The position numbers and the translations under genes are program-made. Positions 53,886-62,451 of a stretch of DNA of 64,000 bases are shown here, piece after piece (position 1 is the stretch's first letter; the number at the start of each line of letters is the position of its first letter). Where the stretch lies: contig WGNX01000009.1 in NCBI GenBank assembly GCA_016124335.1, positions 165,658 to 229,657 on the forward strand, written 5' to 3'. This stretch comes from Alphaproteobacteria bacterium. GTDB taxonomy: Bacteria > Pseudomonadota > Alphaproteobacteria > CACIAM-22H2. The notes beneath the pieces are model-generated. The model was not told the origin of the DNA. It saw only the letters and a program-made list of their open reading frames with translations, and did no database searches.

Positions 53886-55400
53886 ATGCCCGCCATTCCC
53901 GCCGACCGCACGATCGGCATCGTCGGTGCCGGCGCCATGGGGGCCGGCATCGCGCAGGTGGCGGCAACCGCGGGCCATCGCGTGCGGCTTTACGACGTGC
54001 GCGAGGGGGCCGTCGAGACGGCGATCGAAAATCTCGGCCGCACGCTCGAAACGCTTGTTGCCAAGGGCAAGATGGGCGCGGACAAGGCCGAGCTTGTGAA
54101 GGGCCGGCTCGAACCGGCCGAGAGCCCCGGCGATTTCGACGTGTGTGCGCTCGTCGTCGAGGCGATCGTCGAGGATGTCGAGGCCAAGCGGAAGCTGTTC
54201 GCGGAACTGGAAGGCATTGTCGCGGATGACTGCATCCTTGCGACCAACACCTCCTCGCTGTCGATTTCCGCCATCGCGCGCGGGCTCGCCAGGCCCGGCC
54301 GCGTGGCGGGCTTCCATTTTTTCAATCCGGCACCGGTGATGGCGCTGGTCGAGATCGTCTCGGGCCTGACGACCGATGCCAACGCGGCCGAAACGCTGTT
54401 CGACACCGCCGCCGCGTGGGGCAAGGCGCCCGTGCACGCGGCCTCCACGCCGGGCTTCGTCGTCAACCGCTGCGCACGGCCCTTCTATGCCGAAGCGCTG
54501 CGCCTCCTGACCGAGCGCGCGACCGATGCCGCCACCATCGATGCGGTGATGCGCGATTGCGGCGGCTTCCGCATGGGCCCGTGCGAACTGATGGACATGA
54601 TCGGGCACGACGTGAATTTCGCGGTCACGCGCTCGGTCTACGAGGCCTATTTCAACGATCCGCGCTACCTGCCCTCGGTCCTGCAGGCCGAGATGGTCGC
54701 GGCCGGCAGGCTCGGCCGCAAGAGCGGGCGCGGCTTCTTCGGCTACGGCAAGGAAGCCGACAAGCCGTGGCCCGCGACCGAACCGGTGGGCACAAGGCCC
54801 AATCAGGTCGTCGTCGAAGGCGATCTCGATTTCCTCGAAACCATGGTCGCGCGCGCACAGGCGGCCGAAATTCCCGTGCATCGCCGCCCGGCAGGCCCGC
54901 GCGGCCCCACGCTGCTGGTCGACGGCGTGGCGCTGCGGCTGACCGACGGGCGCACCGCCACCGTGCGCGCGCGCGAGACGGGCGAGCCGTCGCTGGTGCT
55001 GCACGATCTGGCGCTCGACTATGCCGAATGCACGCGCATTGCCATCGCGGTTGCCGATCTGGCGACCGGTCAGGCGAGTGCTGTCGCCACCGGTTTCTTC
55101 CAGGCCTGCAGCATCGCCGTTTCGCTGATCGACGACGTGCCGGGCCTCGTGGTGATGCGCACGCTCGCCATGCTGGTGAACGAGGCGCTGGAAGCCGTGC
55201 AGCAGGGCGTGGTCAGCGCGGACGGGGTCGATCTGGCGATGACCAAGGGCGTCAATTATCCCAAGGGGCCGTTCGCCTGGGGCCGCGAGATCGGCCTGCC
55301 GACGGTCAAGGCCGTGCTCGACAACCTGCATTTCCATTACGGCGAGGACCGCTATCGCGCCTCGCCGCGGCTCACCCGGCTGGTGGCGCGCGAACGATGA
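53886..55400 (+). CDS. paaH: 3-hydroxyadipyl-CoA dehydrogenase PaaH
   Basis: PaaH oxidises 3-hydroxyadipyl-CoA to 3-oxoadipyl-CoA with NAD. The 504-residue protein has the Rossmann start GIVGAGAMGAGIAQVAATAG, ATNTSSLSISAIA, the catalytic His region GFHFFNPAPVMALVEIV and a first C-terminal domain with GPCELMDMIGHDVNFAV. A second dehydrogenase C-terminal repeat follows (GVNYPKGPFAWGREIG), the two-repeat layout of PaaH. It begins three bases after paaG and its stop overlaps the paaI start as ATGA. Confidence 0.93.
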   Translation: MPAIPADRTIGIVGAGAMGAGIAQVAATAGHRVRLYDVREGAVETAIENLGRTLETLVAKGKMGADKAELVKGRLEPAESPGDFDVCALVVEAIVEDVEAKRKLFAELEGIVADDCILATNTSSLSISAIARGLARPGRVAGFHFFNPAPVMALVEIVSGLTTDANAAETLFDTAAAWGKAPVHAASTPGFVVNRCARPFYAEALRLLTERATDAATIDAVMRDCGGFRMGPCELMDMIGHDVNFAVTRSVYEAYFNDPRYLPSVLQAEMVAAGRLGRKSGRGFFGYGKEADKPWPATEPVGTRPNQVVVEGDLDFLETMVARAQAAEIPVHRRPAGPRGPTLLVDGVALRLTDGRTATVRARETGEPSLVLHDLALDYAECTRIAIAVADLATGQASAVATGFFQACSIAVSLIDDVPGLVVMRTLAMLVNEALEAVQQGVVSADGVDLAMTKGVNYPKGPFAWGREIGLPTVKAVLDNLHFHYGEDRYRASPRLTRLVARER

Positions 55401-55855
55401 CCAGACCCACGAAGGAAGAAATCGCGACGAAATCCGCCGAGGCGATGTGGTCGACCGACCGCGCCTCGCGCCACATGGGCATGGAGATCGTGCAGGCCCT
55501 GCCTTCGGAAGCCGTGCTGCGCATGAAGGTGCGCCCCGAATTCTGCAACGGCCATGCGATCTGCCACGGCGGCTTCATCTTCACGCTCGCCGATTCCGCC
55601 TTCGCGTTCGCGTGCAACAGCCACAACAAGGTGACGGTCGCCAACAACTGCGCGATCACGTTCGTTGCCGCCGCCAAGGAAGGCGACGTGCTGACCGCGC
55701 ATGCGCGCGAGGTGCATCGCGGCGGCCGCTCGGGCGTGACCGAGGTGGAAGTGCGCGACCAGAATGCCAAGCTCGTGGCGCTTTTCCGCGGCCATTCGAC
55801 CCAGATCAAGGGCGAACTCGTGCCCGGCCTTACTCCCGAAGGACACGCACAATGA
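55397..55855 (+). CDS. paaI: Phenylacetyl-CoA thioesterase PaaI
   Basis: The 152-residue hot-dog thioesterase rescues CoA from dead-end intermediates of the phenylacetyl-CoA pathway. It shows MKVRPEFCNGHAICHGGFIFTLADSAFAFACNS, which contains the conserved HGG and Asp of PaaI, and NCAITFVAAAKEGDVL. Length and motifs match the family. The start overlaps paaH by four bases and the stop overlaps the paaJ start by four bases, so translation is coupled along the operon. Confidence 0.93.
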   Translation: MTRPTKEEIATKSAEAMWSTDRASRHMGMEIVQALPSEAVLRMKVRPEFCNGHAICHGGFIFTLADSAFAFACNSHNKVTVANNCAITFVAAAKEGDVLTAHAREVHRGGRSGVTEVEVRDQNAKLVALFRGHSTQIKGELVPGLTPEGHAQ

Positions 55856-57051
55856 ACGACGCCTTCATCTGCGACGGCATCCGTACGCCCGTGGGCCGCT
55901 ATGCCGGGGCGCTGTCCGGCGTGCGAACCGACGATCTGGCGGCCGTCCCGTTGCGCGAACTCATGAAGCGCAACCCGTCGGTCGACTGGGCGGCGGTGGA
56001 CGACGTGGTGTTCGGCTGCGCCAACCAGGCGGGCGAGGACAACCGCAACGTCGCGCGCATGGCGCTGCTGCTGGCGGGGTTCCCCGTGGGCGTGTCGGGC
56101 ACGACGATCAACCGGCTGTGCGGCTCGGGCCTCGATGCGCTGGCCACGGCCGCGCGCGCGATCCGCACGGGCGAGTGCGACCTGATGGTGGCAGGCGGCG
56201 TGGAAAGCATGAGCCGTGCGCCCTTCGTGATGGGCAAGGCCGAGACGGCGTTCAGCCGCGAGAACGCGATCCACGACACGACGATCGGCTGGCGCTTCGT
56301 CAATCCGCTGATGAAGCAGCTGCACGGTACCGATTCGATGCCCGAGACGGCCGAGAACGTCGCCGCCGATTATAAAGTGAGCCGCGAGGACCAGGACGCC
56401 TTTGCGCTGCGCAGCCAGCAGAAAGCGCTGGCCGCCCAGGCCAACGGAAGGCTTGCCAGGGAAATCGTCGCGGTCGAGACGAAGAAGGGCAAGGAGACGG
56501 TGATCGTCGACAAGGACGAACACCCGCGCGCCACCTCGCTCGAAGCGCTTGCGAAGCTGAAGGCGCCCTTTCGTGCCGGCGGCAGCGTGACGGCCGGCAA
56601 CGCGTCGGGCGTCAATGACGGGGCCGCTGCACTGATCGTCGCTTCCGAAGCGGCGGTGAAGCGCTTCGGCCTGACGCCGAAGGCGCGCATCGTGGGGGCC
56701 GCCACGGCGGGCGTGCCGCCGCGCATCATGGGCATGGGCCCCGCACCCGCGACCAGGAAGCTGCTGGCGAAGCTCGGCTGGAAGGTTTCCGATCTCGACG
56801 TGATCGAACTCAACGAGGCGTTCGCCGCACAGGCGCTGCCCGTGCTGCGCGAGCTTGGCCTTGCCGACGATGCGCCGCACGTGAACCCCAATGGCGGGGC
56901 GATCGCGCTGGGCCATCCGCTGGGCATGTCGGGTGCGCGCATGGCGCTGTCGGCGACGATCGAACTGCATCACGCGAACAAGAAGCGCGCGCTGGCGACG
57001 ATGTGCATCGGCGTGGGCCAGGGCATCGCGCTGGCGCTCGAACGTGTGTGA
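55852..57051 (+). CDS. paaJ: 3-oxoadipyl-CoA thiolase PaaJ (PcaF-like)
   Basis: PaaJ cleaves 3-oxoadipyl-CoA to succinyl-CoA and acetyl-CoA and also acts on the dehydro intermediate earlier in the pathway. The 399-residue thiolase has nucleophile Cys90 in INRLCGSGLDAL, GGVESMSRAPFVM, NASGVNDGAAAL, the catalytic His in NGGAIALGHPLGMSGAR and the second Cys in TMCIGVGQG. IRTPVGRYAGALSGVRTDDLAAVP at the start is the PaaJ/PcaF-type N-terminus. It is coupled to paaI upstream and followed after nine bases by paaK. Confidence 0.93.
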   Translation: MNDAFICDGIRTPVGRYAGALSGVRTDDLAAVPLRELMKRNPSVDWAAVDDVVFGCANQAGEDNRNVARMALLLAGFPVGVSGTTINRLCGSGLDALATAARAIRTGECDLMVAGGVESMSRAPFVMGKAETAFSRENAIHDTTIGWRFVNPLMKQLHGTDSMPETAENVAADYKVSREDQDAFALRSQQKALAAQANGRLAREIVAVETKKGKETVIVDKDEHPRATSLEALAKLKAPFRAGGSVTAGNASGVNDGAAALIVASEAAVKRFGLTPKARIVGAATAGVPPRIMGMGPAPATRKLLAKLGWKVSDLDVIELNEAFAAQALPVLRELGLADDAPHVNPNGGAIALGHPLGMSGARMALSATIELHHANKKRALATMCIGVGQGIALALERV

Positions 57052-57060
57052 GGACCGAGG

Positions 57061-58491
57061 ATGGCGGCCAGGAAAAAGAAGACGGCGAAAAAGGGAGGAA
57101 CGGCGAAGAAGAAGGCGGCAAGGCCCGCCTTCCGCTTCCGCCTGACCGCGCGCGGGGCGGCGGCCGTCGCCGGCAAGCAGCTGCGTGGCGGCTGCCCGCG
57201 CAACCTGCTTGATCCCATCGAGATCGCCAGCCGCGACGAGATCGCGGCCGTGCAGACCAGGCGCCTCAGATGGACGCTCGCGCACGCCTACAGGAACGTG
57301 CCGCTCTATAAGCAGAAGTTCGATGCGGCAGGCGTGCACCCGCGCGATTTCCGCAAGCTCGACGATCTTGCGAAATTCCCGTTCACCACGAAGGACGATT
57401 TGCGCCGCGCCTACCCGTTCGGCATGTTCGCCATCCCGCGCGAGAAGTGCGTGCGCGTCCATGCCTCGTCGGGCACCACGGGCAAGCCCACGGTCGTCGG
57501 CTACAGCCGGGCCGACATCGCGAACTGGGCCGCCCTCGTCGCCCGTTCCATCCGCGCTTCGGGCGGGTTGCCGGGCGACCTGCTGCATGTCGCCTACGGC
57601 TACGGGCTTTTCACCGGCGGGCTGGGTGCCCACTACGGCGGCGAGGCGCTGGGCTGCACGGTCATCCCGATGTCGGGCGGGCAGACCGAAAAGCAGGTGC
57701 AGCTCATCGCCGATTTCAAGCCGCAGCTCATCATGGTGACGCCCAGCTACATGCTCGCCATCGCCGACGAATTCGAGAAGCAGGGCCTCGACCCACGCAG
57801 ATCCTCGCTGCTGGTGGGCATCCACGGCGCGGAACCCTGGACCGATTCGATGCGCCGCGAAATCGAGGCGCGTTTCGCGATGGACGCGCTCGACATCTAC
57901 GGCCTGTCGGAAGTGATGGGGCCGGGTGTGGCCAACGAATGCATCGAGACGAAGGATGGCCCGACGATCTGGGAAGACCATTTCTTCCCCGAGATCCTCG
58001 ATCCCGCGACCGGAACGCCGCTGCCCGACGGCACTTCGGGCGAGCTTGCCTTCACGACGCTGACGAAGGAGGCCTTCCCCGTCATCCGCTACCGCACGCG
58101 CGACCTGACGACGCTGCTGCCGGGCACGGCGCGTTCGATGCGCCGCATGGCGCGCATCACCGGGCGCAGCGACGACATGATGATCGTGCGCGGGGTCAAC
58201 GTGTTCCCCACGCAGATCGAGGAGCTGATCCTGAAGGACCAGCGCCTGTCGCCGCATTACGTGCTGGAGCTGCGCCGCGAGGAACGGCTCGACCGGCTCG
58301 ACATCGTGGTCGAGCCCAAGGCCGAGCGCGCGGCGGATGCCGAAGGGCTGCGACAGGCCGCCGCGTTGCTGGCACAGAACGTCAAGGCGTATGTGGGGGT
58401 GACCGCCAACGTGCGGATCGCCGGGATCGGCCAGGTCGCGCGCTCGATCGGCAAGGCCAAGCGCGTGATCGACCTGCGGCCGAAGGACTGA
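57061..58491 (+). CDS. paaK: Phenylacetate-CoA ligase PaaK with basic N-terminal extension
   Basis: PaaK activates phenylacetate to phenylacetyl-CoA with ATP, the entry step of the pathway. The 476-residue enzyme has the AMP-binding P-loop-like VHASSGTTGKPTVVGYS, LHVAYGYGLFTGGLGAHYG, DIYGLSEVMGPGVANEC and the hinge Asp in GRSDDMMIVRGVNVFPTQIEE. The usual protein begins near LDPIE, here at about residue 49. The first 40 residues are an extra Lys/Ala/Arg-rich segment (AARKKKTAKKGGTAKKKAAR) not seen in the family as I know it. The ATG at 57061 follows the paaJ stop by nine bases. The extension echoes the one on malate synthase at 4.6 kb. Confidence 0.92.
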   Translation: MAARKKKTAKKGGTAKKKAARPAFRFRLTARGAAAVAGKQLRGGCPRNLLDPIEIASRDEIAAVQTRRLRWTLAHAYRNVPLYKQKFDAAGVHPRDFRKLDDLAKFPFTTKDDLRRAYPFGMFAIPREKCVRVHASSGTTGKPTVVGYSRADIANWAALVARSIRASGGLPGDLLHVAYGYGLFTGGLGAHYGGEALGCTVIPMSGGQTEKQVQLIADFKPQLIMVTPSYMLAIADEFEKQGLDPRRSSLLVGIHGAEPWTDSMRREIEARFAMDALDIYGLSEVMGPGVANECIETKDGPTIWEDHFFPEILDPATGTPLPDGTSGELAFTTLTKEAFPVIRYRTRDLTTLLPGTARSMRRMARITGRSDDMMIVRGVNVFPTQIEELILKDQRLSPHYVLELRREERLDRLDIVVEPKAERAADAEGLRQAAALLAQNVKAYVGVTANVRIAGIGQVARSIGKAKRVIDLRPKD

Positions 58492-58522
58492 CCGGCGGAA
58501 CGCCGGTACGCGAGCTGCGCCA

Positions 58523-60118
58523 ATGTCCTTCGCCCATCCCGACTATGCCTTCCGGCCCGTGCCCGACATGCACGCGATGCCGCCCGCCCGCCATCCCGTC
58601 GTCGTGATCGGGGCCGGCCCCGTGGGCCTGTCGCTCGCCATCGACCTTGCCCTGCGCGGCACGCGCGTCGTGCTGCTCGACGAGGACAACACCGTCTCGG
58701 TCGGCTCGCGCGGCATCTGCTATGCCAAGCGCACGCTCGAGATCTTCGACCGGCTGGGCTGTGCGGCCCCCATGCTCGACAAGGGCGTGACCTGGCAGGT
58801 GGGCAAGGTCTTCTTCGGCGAGGGACAGGTCTATTCTTTCGACCTGCTGCCCGAAAGCGGCCACCGCTTCCCGGCCTTCATCAACCTGCAGCAATACTGG
58901 CTGGAGAAATTCCTCGTCGATCGCGCGCAGGCGATGAGCGGGCTCGACCTGCGCTGGAAAAGCCGGGTCAGCGCCATCGAGCCGCGCGACAGCCACGTGG
59001 CGCTGACGGTGGAGACGCCCGGCGGCAGCTACGCGCTCGACGCGGACTGGGTGGTCGCGTGCGACGGGGCACGCAGCCCCACGCGCAAGGCGCTGGGCCT
59101 CGATTTCCGCGGCCGCGTGTTCGAGGACCGCTTCCTCATCGCCGACGTGCGCATGAAGGCGGCCTTCCCGTCCGAACGCTGGTTCTGGTTCGAGCCGCCG
59201 TTCCATTCGGGCGGCTCGACGCTGCTGCACAAGCAGCCCGACGATCTGTGGCGCATCGATTTCCAGCTCGGCTGGAACGCCGACCCGGAAGCCGAGAAGG
59301 ACCCCGCGCGCGTGGCCGAACGCGTGCGCGCGATGCTGGGACCGGATGCGCAATTCGACCTCGAATGGGTCAGCGTCTACACGTTCCAGTGCCGCCGGCT
59401 CGAGCGCTTCCGCCACGGCCGCGTGCTTTTTGCGGGCGATGCCGCCCATCAGGTGAGCCCGTTTGGTGCCCGCGGCGCCAATTCCGGCGTGCAGGATGCC
59501 GACAATCTCGCCTGGAAACTTGCCGCCGTCGTCGCGGGCGACGCACCCGAAAGCCTGCTCGACAGCTACGAGGCCGAGCGCACCGAGGCGGCCGACGAGA
59601 ACATCCTCAATTCCACCCGCGCGACGGATTTCATCACGCCCAAGAACGCCGCCTCGCGCGTGTTCCGCGACGCCACGCTGGAACTGGCGCGCGACCATGC
59701 CTTCGCGCGAAGGCTCGTCAATTCCGGCCGCCTTTCGGTGCCCACCAGACACGCGGGCTCGCCGCTCTCGTCGCCCGACACGGAAGCTTTCGATGGCGGC
59801 GTGGCGCCGGGCGCGCCCGCGCTCGACGCGCCCGACGGTGCGGGCTGGCTGCTCGACCGGCTCAAATTCGGTTTCTCGCTGCTGCTGTTCGGCGCGCCGG
59901 ACAATGCGGCGTTCGACGCGCTGACGCGGCTTCCCGTGCCGGTGCACGCAAGTGCGGTGCCCGAAAGTGCCGCGGCCGCCTGGGCGCGCTACGACGCGAA
60001 GCCGGGCACGGCCTATCTGTTCCGCCCCGACCAGCTGGTGTGCTGGCGCGCGCGCCGGCTCGACCTTGCGGCGATCGAAAAGGCGCAGGCGCGCGCCCTG
60101 GCGAAGGAGAAAGCGTGA
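58523..60118 (+). CDS. FAD-dependent aromatic monooxygenase (group A, MhpA/PobA-like fold)
   Basis: This 531-residue flavoprotein has the FAD-binding GAGPVGLSLAIDLALRG (about residues 31-47), the DG motif WVVACDGARSPTRKALG and the GD motif LFAGDAAHQVSPFGARGANSG, the three fingerprints of single-component aromatic hydroxylases. A C-terminal thioredoxin-like domain is likely from length. It follows paaK by 31 bases, and its stop overlaps a DUF2783 gene by one base. Substrate may be a hydroxylated phenylacetate, phenylpropionate or similar ring, feeding central aromatic metabolism; this is inferred from context. Confidence 0.85.
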   Translation: MSFAHPDYAFRPVPDMHAMPPARHPVVVIGAGPVGLSLAIDLALRGTRVVLLDEDNTVSVGSRGICYAKRTLEIFDRLGCAAPMLDKGVTWQVGKVFFGEGQVYSFDLLPESGHRFPAFINLQQYWLEKFLVDRAQAMSGLDLRWKSRVSAIEPRDSHVALTVETPGGSYALDADWVVACDGARSPTRKALGLDFRGRVFEDRFLIADVRMKAAFPSERWFWFEPPFHSGGSTLLHKQPDDLWRIDFQLGWNADPEAEKDPARVAERVRAMLGPDAQFDLEWVSVYTFQCRRLERFRHGRVLFAGDAAHQVSPFGARGANSGVQDADNLAWKLAAVVAGDAPESLLDSYEAERTEAADENILNSTRATDFITPKNAASRVFRDATLELARDHAFARRLVNSGRLSVPTRHAGSPLSSPDTEAFDGGVAPGAPALDAPDGAGWLLDRLKFGFSLLLFGAPDNAAFDALTRLPVPVHASAVPESAAAAWARYDAKPGTAYLFRPDQLVCWRARRLDLAAIEKAQARALAKEKA

Positions 60119-60321
60119 TGGCGAAGCTGAAGACCGGGCCGGGCGCCGCTGATCCCGACACGCTTTATGAAATGCTGGTCGATGCGCACCGCGATCTCGA
60201 CGACGCGGCCTCGGCCAAGGTCAACGCCAAGCTCGTGCTGCTGCTGGCCAACCACATCGACGATCTCGACGTGGTGCGCGCGGCGATCGCGGCGGCGCGC
60301 GCGGGCGGGCGCGCCGGCTAG
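60118..60321 (+). CDS. DUF2783 small protein
   Basis: The 67-residue protein has a short helical pattern (DPDTLYEMLVDAHRDLD, AKLVLLLANHIDD) matching DUF2783 proteins, which occur next to FAD monooxygenases. Its start overlaps the monooxygenase stop (TGATG), and its stop overlaps the convergent hypothetical gene by four bases. Close coupling suggests a partner or stabiliser of the monooxygenase. The function is not known. Confidence 0.8.
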   Translation: MAKLKTGPGAADPDTLYEMLVDAHRDLDDAASAKVNAKLVLLLANHIDDLDVVRAAIAAARAGGRAG

Positions 60322-61130
60322 AACGGCAGCATGACCGTCCCGGCGTCGACCGGGTGGCCGGCGGCGTACATCGCCTGCAGCTTGAGCGCCGTGGCGTGAG
60401 CGCCTTCGACCGGTGAAAGACCGTTCCTTGCGGCCATGATCTCCGCCAGCCGCTTCAGCTGGCCGGTGGCCCGCGCGTCGGGCGACAGGGTATCGAGGCC
60501 GTTCGCGTCGAACTCGATGACACCATCGCTGCGCACGCGGAACAGCGCAGGGCCTTCCAGCCCCTCGATCAGCGCCGCCGTCCCCGCCTTGACGGAAGCG
60601 GCATGCGCGTTGGCGCGCCCGGTTTCAAGTGCCGTTTCGGCCGCGAAAACCGCCAGCCGGTTGCACATCGCCTCGAATCGCGCGCGGCCGTCCGCGCGCG
60701 CCTGTTCGGTTGCGGCAAAACGCATGTCCCAGCCGGCCGTCGCCAGCGCATCGGTCGCTTCGCGCAGCAGAAGCGTGCGGTCGTTCATCGCGGCGGACCG
60801 GTGCGCAAGATCGCCGAACCGCTCAAGTTCGACGCGCATCGTCTCGAGCGCGGCCAGGTCGGCCAGCCGGTCGTCCACCGTCGGCGCATCGGCGCCGTAT
60901 TTTCCGAGAAACGCGCGTTTGGCGGCTTCGTAGTCCGCCGTGCGCCGCGCCAGTTCGGCGCGGTCTGCCTCGGCGGCGATCGCGAAGGTCTCGCGCGAGC
61001 GAACAAGGGCGGCTTGTGCCGCACCGCGCCGCGCCAGCTCGCTTGCCAGATCGGGATCGGGCGACTTCGATTGCCGGTGCGGCCGGACATAGTCGAACGG
61101 GGCGGGCCGATAGGGCATGTAATTGAGCAT
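60318..61130 (-). CDS. Conserved hypothetical helical protein (270 aa)
   Basis: The protein has no signal peptide or membrane segment. It starts MLNYMPYRPAPFDYVRPHR and continues with long amphipathic helices rich in Ala, Arg and Glu (about residues 29-125), probably coiled coil, followed by a helical second half with ALIEGLEGPALFRVRSDGVIEFDANGLDTL. No family was recognised. A ribosome site GGAGAA precedes ATG 61130. On the minus strand TTGAAA and TAGCGT at 16-base spacing, within 61167-61204, may be its promoter. Confidence 0.65.
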   Translation of the reverse strand: MLNYMPYRPAPFDYVRPHRQSKSPDPDLASELARRGAAQAALVRSRETFAIAAEADRAELARRTADYEAAKRAFLGKYGADAPTVDDRLADLAALETMRVELERFGDLAHRSAAMNDRTLLLREATDALATAGWDMRFAATEQARADGRARFEAMCNRLAVFAAETALETGRANAHAASVKAGTAALIEGLEGPALFRVRSDGVIEFDANGLDTLSPDARATGQLKRLAEIMAARNGLSPVEGAHATALKLQAMYAAGHPVDAGTVMLPF

Positions 61131-61270
61131 CGCGTTCTCCCACGGGATTTCGCTGAGCTTCTTGCGCGAGGGGAAACGCTAGCACCCGCCTCACATTTTT
61201 CAAGTTTTATTAAAAATATACTTAATTTCTATGCACACGCTCTTTTGCGCCGGTTCGATCTCTTTTGGAT

Positions 61271-61302
61271 TTGACAATTATCCTATCTTAGGATAGTATA
61301 AT
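61271..61302 (+). promoter_or_regulatory. Strong promoter with palindromic operator in the spacer
   Basis: A perfect -35 box TTGACA lies at 61271-61276. A -10 element can be TAGTAT (61294-61299, spacing 17) or TATAAT (61297-61302, spacing 20). Between the boxes lies a perfect seven-base inverted repeat TATCCTA-TCT-TAGGATA (61279-61295), an ideal place for a repressor. No gene starts downstream on this strand for over a kilobase. Confidence 0.65.
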
Positions 61303-61305
61303 TTG

Positions 61306-61413
61306 TGCAGAAACAGCCGAAAGTAGGACAAGCGGATGCACTTTGACGATATGCGACAATCAAACGATATCAATCGGATAAACAGGCGACGGTCGCCTTT
61401 CGTCGCCTGTTTT
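61306..61413 (+). ncRNA. Candidate small RNA between orphan promoter and terminator
   Basis: The promoter at 61271-61302 would start transcription near 61306, and an intrinsic terminator ends at about 61413, giving a transcript of roughly 105 bases. The interval has AT-rich single-stranded-looking sequence before the hairpin. A frame from ATG 61336 runs straight through the terminator hairpin and antisense to the quinone oxidoreductase gene, so a protein product looks unlikely. It could also be an antisense leader to that gene's 3' end. Confidence 0.4.
61381..61413. terminator. Bidirectional intrinsic terminator
   Basis: AACAGGCGAC (61381-61390) pairs perfectly with GTCGCCTGTT (61402-61411), a ten-base stem around an eleven-base loop. 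It is followed by T residues on the plus strand and flanked by TTTA on the minus strand. It ends the quinone oxidoreductase gene on the minus strand and the candidate small RNA on the plus strand. Confidence 0.75.
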
Positions 61414-61419
61414 CGGGGT

Positions 61420-62421
61420 TCACTTGCCCACGGTCAGCACGATCTTGCCGATATGCGTGTCGGCCTCCATCAGCGCGTGCGCCTTGGCGGCTTCGGCCAG
61501 CGGGAAGGTCGCGTGGATCACCGGGCGCACGCGGCCGGATTCGAGCAGCGGCCACACCTTGTCGGCAAGCGCGCTGGCGATGGCGCCCTTCTGCTCGACC
61601 GTGCGCGGGCGCAGCGTCGAACCGGTATAGGTCAGTCGCTTGCGCATGATCTGGTCCATCGAGACCTCGACCTTCGGCCCGCGCAGGAAGGCGATCTGCA
61701 CGATACGCCCTTCCACCGCGCAGGCTTCGACATTGCGCATGAAATAGTCGCCGCCCACCATGTCGAGGATCAGGTCGACGCCGCGCCCGTCGGTGAATTC
61801 CTTCGCCGCGGCGACGAAATCCTCCTTCTTGTAGTCGATCGCGCGTTCCGCACCCAGCTTCGCCACGGCAGCACACTTCTCGGCCGACCCCGCCGTCGCC
61901 AGCACGTGTGCGCCGAAGGCCGATGCCAACTGCACCGCCGTCGTGCCGATGCCCGAGGCACCGCCGTGCACGAGGAAATATTCGCCCGCCTTCAGCCCGC
62001 CGCGCTCGAACACGTTGGTCCAGACGGTAAAGAATGTTTCCGGTACGGCCGCCGCCTCGACGTCGCTGAAGCCCTTGGGGACCGGCAGGCACTGCAAGGC
62101 GGGTGCGGCGGCATATTGCGCATAACCCCCGCCGGCCACGAGCGCGCACACGCGCGCCCCCGGCTTGGGCCAGTGCACGTCGGGCGCGGCCGCCACGACC
62201 GTGCCGGCCACTTCCAGCCCCAGCGTGGCCGGAGCGCCCGGCGGCGGCGGATACTTGCCCTGCCGTTGCAGCACGTCGGGCCGGTTGACGCCTGCGGCCG
62301 CCACCTCGATCAGCACCTCCCCCGCCTTCGGTTCCGGCACCGGAATCCGGCCGGCGACGAGGTTCTCGGGCGCGCCCGGTGCGCGAAGCTCGACGGCGGA
62401 CATCGTTTGGGGGAGAGTCAT
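61420..62421 (-). CDS. NAD(P)H:quinone oxidoreductase, zinc-free medium-chain dehydrogenase
   Basis: The 333-residue protein belongs to the PIG3/QOR branch of medium-chain dehydrogenases: NRPDVLQRQGKYPPPPGAPATLGLEVAG at the start, QYAAAPALQCLPVP, FLVHGGASGIGTTAVQLA as the cofactor-binding glycine motif and YTGSTLRPRTVEQKGAI near the end. Zinc ligands are lacking, as expected. It would reduce quinones or enones with NADPH. The start ATG 62421 lies 31 bases from the divergent DUF1192 gene, which leaves very little room for promoters on both sides. Confidence 0.9.
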   Translation of the reverse strand: MTLPQTMSAVELRAPGAPENLVAGRIPVPEPKAGEVLIEVAAAGVNRPDVLQRQGKYPPPPGAPATLGLEVAGTVVAAAPDVHWPKPGARVCALVAGGGYAQYAAAPALQCLPVPKGFSDVEAAAVPETFFTVWTNVFERGGLKAGEYFLVHGGASGIGTTAVQLASAFGAHVLATAGSAEKCAAVAKLGAERAIDYKKEDFVAAAKEFTDGRGVDLILDMVGGDYFMRNVEACAVEGRIVQIAFLRGPKVEVSMDQIMRKRLTYTGSTLRPRTVEQKGAIASALADKVWPLLESGRVRPVIHATFPLAEAAKAHALMEADTHIGKIVLTVGK

Positions 62422-62451
62422 GGCAACCTCGTTGCGAAGCGGAGACGGGCG

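Noticed and set aside
55372..58257. A 961-codon open frame on the minus strand opposite paaH-paaK.
   Set aside because: It lies entirely antisense to well-identified paa genes, is rich in Arg/His/Gly/Ala as expected of a GC-rich shadow frame, and has no recognisable domain.
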